Positions 17,979 through 27,000 of a DNA stretch of 64,000 bases are shown here, one piece after another (positions within the stretch are counted from its first letter, which is position 1; every line of letters begins with the position of its first letter). This DNA comes from Chitinophaga agrisoli (GTDB lineage Bacteria; Bacteroidota; Bacteroidia; Chitinophagales; Chitinophagaceae). The notes beneath the pieces were generated by a model. The model did not search any database. It was not told where the DNA came from and was given only the letters and a program-made list of their open reading frames with translations. Made by a program: the position numbers and the translations under genes. The stretch is taken from positions 2,420,327-2,484,326 of the forward strand of contig NZ_VUOC01000004.1 of assembly GCF_008386695.1 (NCBI RefSeq), read 5' to 3'.

Positions 17979-19904
17979 ATGACGCTTAATCATCAGGAGA
18001 TCGAACTGATTGACAGTTTTGAACAGATAGCTGTGGATATCCATCCCACGGCTAAGGAAGGATCCCGCGCGGTAGCACAGGAAATTGCCACACTTATCAA
18101 AACCAAAGAGGCCGCCGGGGAAACCTGTGTGCTGGGGCTGGCTACCGGCTCCACTCCCAAGTACCTGTATGCAGAGCTGGTGCGCCTGCACCGGGAGGAA
18201 GGCCTTAGCTTTAAGAACGTGGTAACTTTCAACCTGGACGAATACTACCCGATAGAGCCGGACGCGTTGCAGAGTTACAACCGGTTCATGAAAGAGCAGT
18301 TATTTAACCACATTGATATACCGGAAAGCAATTATTTTATCCCGGATGGCACCCTGCCCCGTGAAAAAATGAAAGCATACGCGGAAGAATACGAGCGCCG
18401 GATAGAAGCGGCCGGCGGCGTAGACCTGCAGGTACTGGGCATTGGTAACAACGGGCATATTGGTTTTAACGAGCCCGGCGCCCATGTAAACTCCCATACC
18501 CGCCTGGTAACGCTGGATAACGTAACCCGCCTGGCAAATGCATATGAGTTCCCTAATATGAGCCAGGTGCCGCGCCTAGCCATCACCATGGGTATTGGCA
18601 CTATCCTCAAAGCCAAACGCATCCTGCTGATGGCCTGGGGTACGCATAAAGCCAAGATCGTACGCCGTGCGGTAGAAGGGCACAGCACAGACCAGGTGCC
18701 GGCATCCCTGCTGCAGCAGCATCCTAACTGCCGCTTTGTGATTGACGAGCAGGCTGCCCAGGAGCTCACCCGTTTTAAGGAGCCCTGGCTTACCGGCGAC
18801 TGCGAATGGACGCCCGGCCTGCGCCGCAAAGCCGTTACCGGCCTGGCGATGAAGCTGGATAAGCCCATCCTGATGCTCACAGATAAGGATTACAATGAGA
18901 ACGGTCTGAATGACCTGATCGTACAATACGGTTCCGCATATGAATTGAACATTGAGGAGTTTAACGGCATACGCGATACCATTACCGGCTGGCCCGGCGG
19001 TAAACCCGGCATGCCGGTACCCAAACACCCCGAGCGTTCTGAGCCCGCCACCAAACGCGTGATGATCTTCTCCCCCCACCCGGATGATGATATCATCTCC
19101 ATGGGCGGTACCTTCATCCGCCTGCATGAGCAGGGCCATGATGTGCATGTAGCTTACCAGACCTCCGGCAATATTGCCGTAACGGACGAGTTTGTGCTGC
19201 GCTATATTGACTTTGCCGTAGGTTTTGAAGGCATGTTCGACATTGACAGAAGCAAAAGCTCCCAGATCCTGGACGAGGCCAAAGCGTTCCTGAAGATCAA
19301 AAAGCCCAGCCAGAAGGATACGCAGGAAATACGCGCCATCAAAGGCCTGATCCGCCGTGGCGAAGCGCGCGCTACCTGCCGCTACGTAGGCATTAAGGAA
19401 GAGAATATCCACTTCCAGAACCTGCCTTTCTATGAAACCGGGCTGGTAGAGAAAAAACCAATGGGTGAAGAAGACATACAGCTGACGGTAGACCTGATAC
19501 GCCAGGTAAAACCGCACCAGATCTTCTGCGCCGGCGACCTGGCAGATCCGCATGGCACCCACAAGGTGTGCCTGGATATCATCTTCGCCGCCCTGGAAAG
19601 ACTGAAGCATGAAGACTTCATGAAAGATTGCTGGGTATGGCTGTACAAAGGCGCATGGCAGGAATGGGAGATCCATGAAATTGAGATGGCAGTGCCCATG
19701 AGCCCTGACCAGGTAATACAGAAACGTTTAGGTATCTTCATCCACCAGAGCCAGAAAGACGTAGTACCTTTCCAGGGTACGGATGCGCGCGAGTTCTGGC
19801 AGCGGGCGGAAGACCGGAACGCCAATACCGCAGAGCTGTACGACAAGTTAGGCCTGCAGAAGTATGCCGCCATGGAGGCGTTCGTACGGTATCATTTTAT
19901 GTAA
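17979..19904 (+). CDS. nagB: Glucosamine-6-phosphate deaminase fused to a PIG-L/LmbE-type deacetylase domain
   Basis: Residues 1-270 form a NagB domain: LGLATGSTPKYLYAEL, the catalytic NLDEYYP, and the signature GNNGHIGFNEPG. This would convert glucosamine-6-P to fructose-6-P and ammonia. From about residue 365 a PIG-L/LmbE domain begins with VMIFSPHPDDDIISMGG (variant of the zinc motif AHPDDE) and continues to DPHGTHK, the expected zinc His. At 641 residues it is twice a plain NagB; the fusion is known in Bacteroidota. The second domain may be an N-deacetylase for GlcNAc-6-P or a related compound; that is inference. It is the last gene of the amino-sugar block and is followed by a hairpin terminator. 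Confidence 0.93.
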   Translation: MTLNHQEIELIDSFEQIAVDIHPTAKEGSRAVAQEIATLIKTKEAAGETCVLGLATGSTPKYLYAELVRLHREEGLSFKNVVTFNLDEYYPIEPDALQSYNRFMKEQLFNHIDIPESNYFIPDGTLPREKMKAYAEEYERRIEAAGGVDLQVLGIGNNGHIGFNEPGAHVNSHTRLVTLDNVTRLANAYEFPNMSQVPRLAITMGIGTILKAKRILLMAWGTHKAKIVRRAVEGHSTDQVPASLLQQHPNCRFVIDEQAAQELTRFKEPWLTGDCEWTPGLRRKAVTGLAMKLDKPILMLTDKDYNENGLNDLIVQYGSAYELNIEEFNGIRDTITGWPGGKPGMPVPKHPERSEPATKRVMIFSPHPDDDIISMGGTFIRLHEQGHDVHVAYQTSGNIAVTDEFVLRYIDFAVGFEGMFDIDRSKSSQILDEAKAFLKIKKPSQKDTQEIRAIKGLIRRGEARATCRYVGIKEENIHFQNLPFYETGLVEKKPMGEEDIQLTVDLIRQVKPHQIFCAGDLADPHGTHKVCLDIIFAALERLKHEDFMKDCWVWLYKGAWQEWEIHEIEMAVPMSPDQVIQKRLGIFIHQSQKDVVPFQGTDAREFWQRAEDRNANTAELYDKLGLQKYAAMEAFVRYHFM

Positions 19905-19928
19905 GATTAAGTACTACTATAGTGTGTA

Positions 19929-19959
19929 GGGGCATTCCGTAAGGGATGTCCCTTTTTTT
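19929..19959 (+). terminator. Intrinsic terminator of the NagB fusion gene
   Basis: A 10-bp stem (19929-19938 with 19943-19952, two G-T wobbles) closes a GTAA tetraloop and is followed by seven T (19953-19959). It lies 24 bp past the stop and touches the stop of the convergent S41 gene. Confidence 0.88.
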
Positions 19960-21439
19960 ATGGCGTAAGACCTGCCGCTAAACCAAGGGCATGTTCCAGC
20001 ACACGGTCCCTGTTATCGATAAAGTCCCTTACATCCTGCTGCTCATCTATATCCGGCATAATACCCCGGCCAGGTGGAATATCTGCGCGGGGCTGCACGT
20101 ACTGTTTTACGTTCACTACAGATAATTGAAATGCAATACGTGAATCCGGCAGCTGGTACAATACGCTGTTATGGCCGGTATGCCCATAATAGCCGCCCAT
20201 GGTCTCTTCTCCTATGACGGTGACCTTTCCCTCGCTACGCACCATGCTGGCAAAGAGCGAAGCAGCAGAGGCCACGCGTGGCCCCACCAGCAGGTATGCC
20301 TTTCCACGGAATGCATGTTTATCAGGCTGCCAGGCCGGATTAAAGGAAGGCTGCTGGTAATATTTACCATCCGCCAGCTGGCTATGCTCCTCCAGGAAAT
20401 TGGATTCCAGGTCAGGTATGTCTGAGGAATCTTCTGCCAGGTAGTATTGTTTAAAAGGCAGGCGTTGAAAAATGGTATAAGCCTCCTTGTTCTCCTTAAA
20501 GGGCTGGTAAGCCAGGTAAGAAAAACTAAGCAGGTCATTGGGATCATCGCCCCCGCCGTTCCTGCGGACGTCTACCACCAGGCTTTGCGTATGCCTGGTT
20601 TCCAATAGCCTGAAAACGGAATCCAGGAACCGGCTATAGGCCTTATGCGAACCCGATTCCGCATTGCCCAGGCCAAAAGTATTGACCGTAAGCACGGCCG
20701 TTTTGCCCGCGTTGGCCCATTGAAAATGGTAATCATCGTCCTGCAGCGTATCCAGGGGCAGGGAATGGCGCTGTTTATATTGTGCCATGGCCGTTGCATA
20801 CGTAACCGGCTGCACGGTCTCCTCAAGTTCCTCCACGCTGCCATACGGTTTGTATCTGACCTTAAAAGCCGCCTGTGTGCCGTATTCCAGCGCATAGTAC
20901 CAGCTAAAATAATGGTCTATACCTGGCTTTTTGCCGGTGGTATTATAACCATCTGTGGTATAGTAGCGCCCTAACGATGTTATGAGCTCCGCCGCCGTGT
21001 GGCCATTGATGGAAACGATACCCGCGCCTGCGGGAATGATCTGGTGGTCTATGTTGATGACCAGGCTGTCATGCACTATCCTGACCGGATAAGGGAAAAA
21101 GCCTTTTTGCCGGCGTATGCTGTCCCTTACCTCATCCGGCAGGAATACATCATCATGCAGGCTGCCTATCCAGGCGGTAATGGTACAAACGTATTTATAG
21201 AATGTTATGCGGTCAAGCGTTTCCTTCCCCACCAGTATATTGTAATGGTCAAAGATGCTATCTACCTGGGCTTTGCTGTGATAGTTATATAAACCGGCAT
21301 GAGTGGCGCGGAGTATTTGTTCATACAGCACCAGGTCATTCAGGTAATTACCCGCAGGGGTAGCTGGTTTGGGCTGATGAACACAGGCTGTAGCAAATAA
21401 CAGGGCTCCCAGGAAAAGGGTTAGAATGGGTAAACGCAT
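19958..21439 (-). CDS. S41-family (C-terminal processing-like) peptidase, lipoprotein
   Basis: Exported serine protease of 493 residues. The N-terminus has a lipobox (LLFATAC, Cys about residue 19). A helical N-terminal part is followed by a PDZ-like segment (IIPAGAGIVSINGHTAAELI). The S41 core contains SLVVDVRRNGGG and GPRVASAASLFASM, with the nucleophile Ser in the latter. C-terminal VQPRADIPPGRGIMPD is also family-typical. It is 27 bp downstream of a TonB-type receptor gene on the same strand, so the two are probably an operon; the protease may act on what the receptor imports or on envelope proteins. Confidence 0.88.
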   Translation of the reverse strand: MRLPILTLFLGALLFATACVHQPKPATPAGNYLNDLVLYEQILRATHAGLYNYHSKAQVDSIFDHYNILVGKETLDRITFYKYVCTITAWIGSLHDDVFLPDEVRDSIRRQKGFFPYPVRIVHDSLVINIDHQIIPAGAGIVSINGHTAAELITSLGRYYTTDGYNTTGKKPGIDHYFSWYYALEYGTQAAFKVRYKPYGSVEELEETVQPVTYATAMAQYKQRHSLPLDTLQDDDYHFQWANAGKTAVLTVNTFGLGNAESGSHKAYSRFLDSVFRLLETRHTQSLVVDVRRNGGGDDPNDLLSFSYLAYQPFKENKEAYTIFQRLPFKQYYLAEDSSDIPDLESNFLEEHSQLADGKYYQQPSFNPAWQPDKHAFRGKAYLLVGPRVASAASLFASMVRSEGKVTVIGEETMGGYYGHTGHNSVLYQLPDSRIAFQLSVVNVKQYVQPRADIPPGRGIMPDIDEQQDVRDFIDNRDRVLEHALGLAAGLTP

Positions 21440-21466
21440 ACACGGAAATTAATAAAATTTTCCGCA

Positions 21467-23638
21467 TCAGTTGCCTTCCATACGCGCGCGTTCCTTCTCT
21501 ATACCGGTTTTCCGGTTACCGGCCGCTTTTACGCGCTGGTTGCCAAACTTATAGGAAAACGCCAGCTTCACAAAACGGGATTCTTCCTTATCATTAAAAG
21601 AGGAGATCACGCCAAAGGAAGAGATATCATATTTATTAGTATAGGTATTGAAGATGTCTGTTACATTAAGGGAAACCCGGCCGGCATTATGCAGGATATT
21701 CTTTGCAATGCCGGCGTCAATATAATAACGGGCCTTCATCTTATATACGCCATACGCCATGGGCGAGGTATAAGTAGCGGACAACTCCGCCGTAAGCCCT
21801 TTTCCTATCATGATACTGTTGCTGACATTCGCATACATCCCTACGCTGGCATTGGTAAGCCGGTAAGGTCCCCGCTCAATATATTTGGCATAGGTGGCCA
21901 TAACAGTGCTGGTCATGTTCCACACATCCTTTATTACACTTTTAGTGTGTATGATACTGGCATTTACCGCGTACGCGCTGCGCAGGTTCACATAAGTGCT
22001 GATCACCACATTCCCCGTATCCTGCCGGTAGATATCCGTAAGCACCCGGGAATACCGCTGATAGCTGAGCGTAGTGAACAGCTCATCATTATACGTGTAA
22101 GACAGTTCAAAAGCATGCCCGATGGAGGGGCGTATATTGGGATTGCCCTGGTAATAGAAGTATTGGCTTACATAGGTAACAAAGGGGTTCACAATATTAA
22201 AGCTGAACCGTTCTATGCTTTTGCGGTAAGAAAAGCCATAGTGATGTTTGGCAGACTGGTTGTACATGGCCACAAAGCTGGGAAAAAGATCCAGCTGGTC
22301 CCGTGTGTTGATCTTATTCAGCGTAAGCGATTCCCCTTCCATATGCGTATGTTCTGCCCGCAGGCCGGCCTGCAGGTCAAACTTGCCCAGGGTACGGCTA
22401 TAGTTGGCGTATGCCGCATAAATATTCTCCCGGTATACGAAGTGATTGGTCTTACCGCTATCTATCACCCACTGTTTTTCCCGTTGCTGCCGCCATTGTA
22501 TATCATTGTCCGTGGTAGTGATGGTAGCCTTAACGCCCGCCTCCAGCTTACCTTTCCAGAGCGGCTGGGTATAATCCGCCGCTACGGAGCTGATCATATT
22601 ATCTGCCGGGGAATTATCCTGCAACAGGTAAGGCTCCCGCAGTTTGCTGCCATGTGGTTCGTAAAAGTTGGTGATGTAATCGTCATTCCACGATTTATCA
22701 TAGTGGAAATAGTCTGCATTTACGGTCAGCTGTTTACCTGTGGTATCCAGGTCCAGCCGGTAGTAGGCGTTTATGGAAGGGTTAAACAGCAGCAGATCGC
22801 CGGTAGTATTGACCGTAGAGAAGGAATCCACCGTCTGCGGGTGGCGATCCATAACGGAGCGGGTATCCACCTTGCGGTACCGGTAATTGAGCAGTCCTTT
22901 CAGTACAATGCCGGCAGCGCTGCGGGCATTGATATCATAGTCTGCCCCGGCTTTGAAAGAATGGTTGTTGCGCTCCCGGGTTTCCCAGCTGCTTTCTGCA
23001 ATATTGCGGTTATTATTCAGCTGGCGGACCGATTGTTCCCGGTAGTACTGTTTATTATAGCTATAGTCGTAATTACCGTATACGTTTACCCGTTCATTCC
23101 GGTAATTAAGCCCCATACCGGCATTGTAACGGGTATACTGACCGGCGCCTATGCCCGCGTTAACGGTTCCATTGGCGCCAAAGTTCCTGTTGCGGGTGCT
23201 GATAATGTTGATAACGGCGGCGCCACGGGCATCATAACGGGCGGGCGGGTTGCTGATCAGCTCTATTTTGTCTATGCTGTTGGCTGGCATAGCGGCCAGC
23301 CAGTCCTTCAGCGCTTCCCCGGAGAGGCGGCTATCCTGGCCATCTATCAGCACAGCTACCCTTTTACCACGCAGTTCAAAATTACCGTTACCCTGGTCTA
23401 TTACGCCGGGCGCATGTGAGAGTACCTGGAGGGCGTCGCCACCGGCGGCTATGGGGCTTTCCGCCACATTAAGGATGATCTTGTCTGTCCGCATGACGAT
23501 ATATGGCTTTACGCCATTTACCGTTACAGCCTGTAGCTCCTGCTTATGTAAGGTATCCTGGGCTTTTGCGGATTGCCGGCATATACCTCCCATAAACAGC
23601 AGGAACATCATCATGACTTTGGCTGATAGTAATCTCAT
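21467..23638 (-). CDS. TonB-dependent receptor / outer membrane beta-barrel protein
   Basis: Outer-membrane protein of 723 residues with a signal peptide (about 1-26, ending AKA). A plug domain follows (VLSHAPGVIDQGNGNFELRGKRVAVLIDG to about residue 160, including NPPARYDARGAAVINII), then a barrel rich in alternating aromatic residues and ending KLAFSYKFGNQ plus a basic tail of about 22 residues. Unlike many relatives it lacks the N-terminal carboxypeptidase-regulatory-like domain. The plug pattern matches the Bacteroidota outer-membrane beta-barrel family with TonB-receptor features. Ligand unknown. First gene of a two-gene unit with the S41 peptidase. Confidence 0.88.
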   Translation of the reverse strand: MRLLSAKVMMMFLLFMGGICRQSAKAQDTLHKQELQAVTVNGVKPYIVMRTDKIILNVAESPIAAGGDALQVLSHAPGVIDQGNGNFELRGKRVAVLIDGQDSRLSGEALKDWLAAMPANSIDKIELISNPPARYDARGAAVINIISTRNRNFGANGTVNAGIGAGQYTRYNAGMGLNYRNERVNVYGNYDYSYNKQYYREQSVRQLNNNRNIAESSWETRERNNHSFKAGADYDINARSAAGIVLKGLLNYRYRKVDTRSVMDRHPQTVDSFSTVNTTGDLLLFNPSINAYYRLDLDTTGKQLTVNADYFHYDKSWNDDYITNFYEPHGSKLREPYLLQDNSPADNMISSVAADYTQPLWKGKLEAGVKATITTTDNDIQWRQQREKQWVIDSGKTNHFVYRENIYAAYANYSRTLGKFDLQAGLRAEHTHMEGESLTLNKINTRDQLDLFPSFVAMYNQSAKHHYGFSYRKSIERFSFNIVNPFVTYVSQYFYYQGNPNIRPSIGHAFELSYTYNDELFTTLSYQRYSRVLTDIYRQDTGNVVISTYVNLRSAYAVNASIIHTKSVIKDVWNMTSTVMATYAKYIERGPYRLTNASVGMYANVSNSIMIGKGLTAELSATYTSPMAYGVYKMKARYYIDAGIAKNILHNAGRVSLNVTDIFNTYTNKYDISSFGVISSFNDKEESRFVKLAFSYKFGNQRVKAAGNRKTGIEKERARMEGN

Positions 23639-23946
23639 GCAGAACGGGTCTCCATCTTAAGTGGTCATTAAAGATATTCATTTACGGGTTCAGACATAGC
23701 ATAGGCACTTTTCCGTGGAAGGGCTGCTACATACACACGCGTACACAAAAGTGTGATTATCAAAATAAAAATATGGATAAATCCAATATTTAATCCACCA
23801 TTATCTTATTTTTACAAACAACGCAAAAAAGCTGTCCCGGAACCATCAGTTGTTTACAGGTAGTACGGCAGGCAGCATCAGGTAATTGTTCCCTTTCCCA
23901 AAACACACCGGACATCGTGTAGCAAGTAGTACAAAAACGCCTCTTT
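23639..23946. promoter_or_regulatory. Divergent intergenic region (308 bp)
   Basis: Separates the TonB receptor (-) from the methyltransferase operon (+), so it should hold two promoters. It is AT-rich around 23757-23815, but I found no good TTTG-N19-TAnnTTTG match on either strand and no clear hairpin. A CACA...GTGTG stretch at 23731-23755 is a weak inverted repeat. Nothing else can be supported. Confidence 0.3.
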
Positions 23947-24885
23947 ATGCACCCGGCAGATGCCAGTAAAATGGCCGTTTATAAGGCATTTAACCGTGCG
24001 ATCGCATCTAACAGTCCTATTGATAAGCGCCTGTTCCATGATCCGTACGCAACAGCTTTCCTCACTCCCTCACTGCGGTTGGTGATATGGCTGCACCGGT
24101 TGCCTTTGTTTCATCGTTTTGCTTATTGGTACATCGAAAAATTGTATCCTGGCACACTCACTTCCGGGGCTGCACGCACCCGTTTAATAGATGAGCTAAC
24201 GGTAAATACGATACGTGATCATGCAGTGAACCAGGTGGTCATACTTGGCGCTGAGTTTGATTGCCGTGCGCACCGCTTGCAGCGGGAGGAAAGTGTACAG
24301 TTTGTGGAGGTGGATCATCCGTACATACAAAAGATCAAAAAAGACATACTGGCCGCATTACCGCAGCTACCGGTCAAACCGATTGATTACATACCCATGG
24401 ACCTGCGCCTGCAGCTGCCGGACGAGGTGATCCCTGAATTATTGCTGCGTCCGCACTACCGGACGCTCTTCATCTGGGAAAGCGTCACCAATTCCCTCAC
24501 CGGCACCACCGGCATGCGCATGTTCCGCTACCTGCAAGGGTTCCCCGCGGGCACACGGCTGATCTTTACCTATGTGGACAAGGGAGTGCTGGAGAATCCG
24601 GGCATATTTATTGGAGCTACCAGTATGACGCGGCTCTTGAGGAAGAGCAATGATTTCTGGAGCCTGGGCATCTCCCCCGCAGACATCCGCAGCTTCCTCA
24701 CCAGTTACAATATGGAGCTACTGGAAGACATAGGTACAGATGAATACAGGCGGCGTTTCTTTGGACCACGGGCAGATAAGATGAAGGGCTATGAATGGTA
24801 CCGCGTAGCAGTAGCAGTAGTAAAAGCAAAACCTGAAGTGTATGATACCGGATATCCATCAACTGCAGGAGGATCTGGACAATAA
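23947..24885 (+). CDS. PPM/TIGR00027-type class I SAM methyltransferase, copy 1 (altered SAM motif)
   Basis: Member of the leucine carboxyl methyltransferase-like family, 312 residues. Family landmarks: RLFHDPYATAFL (28-39), ARTRLID (76-82), motif I ILGAEFDCRAHR (99-110), FVEVDHP, and TLFIWESVTNSLT. Motif I normally reads GAGFDTR; here the second Gly is Glu103, which may weaken SAM binding. It aligns without gaps through the first 110 residues with the second copy at 25388, which has the normal Gly. The last 44 bp overlap the DinB gene. Product methylated is unknown; related enzymes act on carboxyl groups of small molecules. Confidence 0.85.
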   Translation: MHPADASKMAVYKAFNRAIASNSPIDKRLFHDPYATAFLTPSLRLVIWLHRLPLFHRFAYWYIEKLYPGTLTSGAARTRLIDELTVNTIRDHAVNQVVILGAEFDCRAHRLQREESVQFVEVDHPYIQKIKKDILAALPQLPVKPIDYIPMDLRLQLPDEVIPELLLRPHYRTLFIWESVTNSLTGTTGMRMFRYLQGFPAGTRLIFTYVDKGVLENPGIFIGATSMTRLLRKSNDFWSLGISPADIRSFLTSYNMELLEDIGTDEYRRRFFGPRADKMKGYEWYRVAVAVVKAKPEVYDTGYPSTAGGSGQ

Positions 24886-25363
24886 TAGCCGGCTTTTCCT
24901 GGACATACTGGACACCATCCCTGCGGATAAGCTGCAGCAGAAAAATGCGCGCACGGAGTGGAGCATAATGGAATGTGCGGAACACTTGTTGATAACAGAG
25001 CAGCAGGTAGCTAAAACCTTGCAGCATCCTTCCAGGCCAGTGGAAGGCAGAGAACCGGACAGCAAGATAGCACAGATAGATAAAAGCTTCCTTGAGTTTG
25101 ACAAGCGCTTGCTGTATGTGCCGGATCCTGACACCATGGAGGGCGCTTTTAAAGATGTAGCCGGTTTTAGCCAGGCTTTCCGGCATAACCGCAACCTGAT
25201 AAAAGCGGCCCTGGCGCAGGCGCCGCTTGATGAAGAATGCCGGGGTGCAGAACACCCGCTTTTTGGCCATATGACCCGGCTGGAATGGGCGCATTATGTT
25301 ATCTCCCATACAGAAAGGCACCTGCAGCAGATCAACCGGATAGAGGCCAGCCTGGCGGATTAA
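24842..25363 (+). CDS. DinB-family four-helix protein (possible thiol S-transferase)
   Basis: 173-residue all-helical protein of the DinB/YfiT fold. Metal-ligand histidines are visible: one in CAEHLL (about residue 47) and two in the C-terminal HYVISHTERHLQQI. WSIMECAEHLL is a typical helix-2 motif of the DinB_2 branch. Some members are bacillithiol S-transferases; the presence of YpdA at the end of the same operon makes that attractive but unproven. The start overlaps the upstream methyltransferase by 44 bp, and the next gene begins 24 bp after its stop, so it is embedded in the operon. Confidence 0.85.
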   Translation: MIPDIHQLQEDLDNNSRLFLDILDTIPADKLQQKNARTEWSIMECAEHLLITEQQVAKTLQHPSRPVEGREPDSKIAQIDKSFLEFDKRLLYVPDPDTMEGAFKDVAGFSQAFRHNRNLIKAALAQAPLDEECRGAEHPLFGHMTRLEWAHYVISHTERHLQQINRIEASLAD

Positions 25364-25387
25364 CACCTGTTCAATAAAATCCTATAT

Positions 25388-26269
25388 ATGCAACTGGGTC
25401 ATGCCAGCAAGTCCACCATTTTTATTGCTTTTTTCCGTGCTATAGAATCCGCCCGCTCGAAACGGGTGCGGTTGTTTCACGATCCCTATGCAATATCCTT
25501 CCTTAGCCCGGTTTTAAAAATGTGGGCCGCACTTTCTGCCTTTCCCTTTTTTAATTGGTTTGTTCCGGCGTATATTAACACCTTCTGGCCAGGCGCCCTT
25601 ACAGCAGTGGTGGCCAGAACGCGGCTGATAGATGTGATGACCACCAAGACCATACAGGAACAAGGTATCAACCAGGTGATCATCATGGGCGCCGGATTCG
25701 ATACGCGGGCACACCGGCTGCAATTGCGGGAACGGGTGCATTTTGTAGAGGTGGACCGGCCGGTAACCCAGAAATATAAACAGGCGCTGCTCTCAAAACT
25801 GCAGAAAAACGGATATAACCATGTGGATTATGTGAAGATGGATTTCCGGCTGCAACGGCCGGAGGACTGTATTACGCCGCTCATGCTGGGCAGCCAGTAC
25901 AAGACGCTGTTCATCTGGGAAGGCGCTACCAATAACCTGACCATGGAAACTGGACATAAGATGTTCCGCTACTTCCAGGGTTTCCCTGCCGGCACGCGGA
26001 TCATCTTTAACTATGTGGACAGGCACGTGCTGGACAATCCCGCCATGTTTTACGGCGCTAAACGGGTAGCCAAAATGCTGAAGCGGATCCGCGAACCATG
26101 GAATGTGGGGCTGGTACCCGCCCAGGTACCGGAGCTGCTGGCCACCTACAACATGGCGCTGGTGTTTGATGAAGGCGCCACAGATTACCGGAAACGGTAT
26201 TTCGGAACCAGCGCAGACAAAATGAAAGGCTACGAGTTTTACCGCGTAGCCATGGCCGTTGTAAAATAA
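25388..26269 (+). CDS. PPM/TIGR00027-type class I SAM methyltransferase, copy 2
   Basis: 293-residue paralogue of the gene at 23947, roughly half identical by eye and co-linear. RLFHDPYAISFL, ARTRLID, the normal SAM motif IMGAGFDTRAHR (99-110), FVEVDRP and TLFIWEGATNNLT are present, as is the shared C-terminal block SADKMKGYEFYRVAMAVVK. It lacks the 15-20-residue C-terminal tail of copy 1. It is likely the catalytically competent copy. The next gene starts 4 bp after its stop. Substrate unknown. Confidence 0.87.
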   Translation: MQLGHASKSTIFIAFFRAIESARSKRVRLFHDPYAISFLSPVLKMWAALSAFPFFNWFVPAYINTFWPGALTAVVARTRLIDVMTTKTIQEQGINQVIIMGAGFDTRAHRLQLRERVHFVEVDRPVTQKYKQALLSKLQKNGYNHVDYVKMDFRLQRPEDCITPLMLGSQYKTLFIWEGATNNLTMETGHKMFRYFQGFPAGTRIIFNYVDRHVLDNPAMFYGAKRVAKMLKRIREPWNVGLVPAQVPELLATYNMALVFDEGATDYRKRYFGTSADKMKGYEFYRVAMAVVK

Positions 26270-26273
26270 GACT

Positions 26274-26990
26274 ATGACACCACTACGTATACATTACCTT
26301 GAACATGTGCCCTTTGAAGGGCTGGGCTGTATTGCCGATTGGGCTGCTGAGAACGGCCATACCGTAACCGTGACCACCTTCCATGACCTTGTTGTATTAC
26401 CAGACCTGGATACCATCGACTGGCTGATCGTGATGGGCGGGCCTATGGGCGTGTATGAAACAGCACGTTATCCCTGGATGGCAGTGGAACTGGTATACAT
26501 TGAAGAAGCCATACGCCGGCAAAAGAAAGTGCTGGGCATTTGCCTGGGCGCACAGCTGATCGCCTGCGCGCTGGGTGCGCGGGTATACCCCCATACGCAA
26601 AAAGAGATAGGCTGGTTTCCCGTGCAGTTTACCACGGAAGGCGCCGCGGCCTCCCTGGCCAAGGTATTTCCGGCAGAGCTGCCGGTATTCCATTGGCATG
26701 GGGATACCTTTGACCTGCCTGCACAGGCTACCAGTTTTGCCGCTACCGGCGTTTGTGCCAACCAGGGCTATATATACGGCGGTCATGTGATTGGGCTCCA
26801 GTTTCACCTGGAGGTGCGGAAAGCAGATGTACTGGGCATGGTGCACCATGGCGATGATGAGCTGGCGCCGGCCCCCTATGTGCAAAGCGCGGAGACTATT
26901 GCGGCGCAAAGCGATCTGGCAACGGAGGCGAACAAGGCAATGTACCGGTTGTTGACGGCAATGTATGATAACTCGTCCGCCATTTCGTAA
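26274..26990 (+). CDS. Class I glutamine amidotransferase-like protein
   Basis: 238 residues with a GATase-1 fold. The nucleophile elbow GICLGAQLIA holds Cys90, preceded by VMGGPMGVYE; the catalytic His-Glu are in GLQFHLEV. It stands alone without a synthetase domain, like stand-alone 'GMP synthase-like' amidotransferases found in many operons. Such proteins may be gamma-glutamyl hydrolases or ammonia donors; no partner synthetase is adjacent. It lies 4 bp after methyltransferase copy 2, and its stop is 10 bp before the chosen ypdA start. Confidence 0.87.
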   Translation: MTPLRIHYLEHVPFEGLGCIADWAAENGHTVTVTTFHDLVVLPDLDTIDWLIVMGGPMGVYETARYPWMAVELVYIEEAIRRQKKVLGICLGAQLIACALGARVYPHTQKEIGWFPVQFTTEGAAASLAKVFPAELPVFHWHGDTFDLPAQATSFAATGVCANQGYIYGGHVIGLQFHLEVRKADVLGMVHHGDDELAPAPYVQSAETIAAQSDLATEANKAMYRLLTAMYDNSSAIS

Positions 26991-27000
26991 TTTTAACCCC

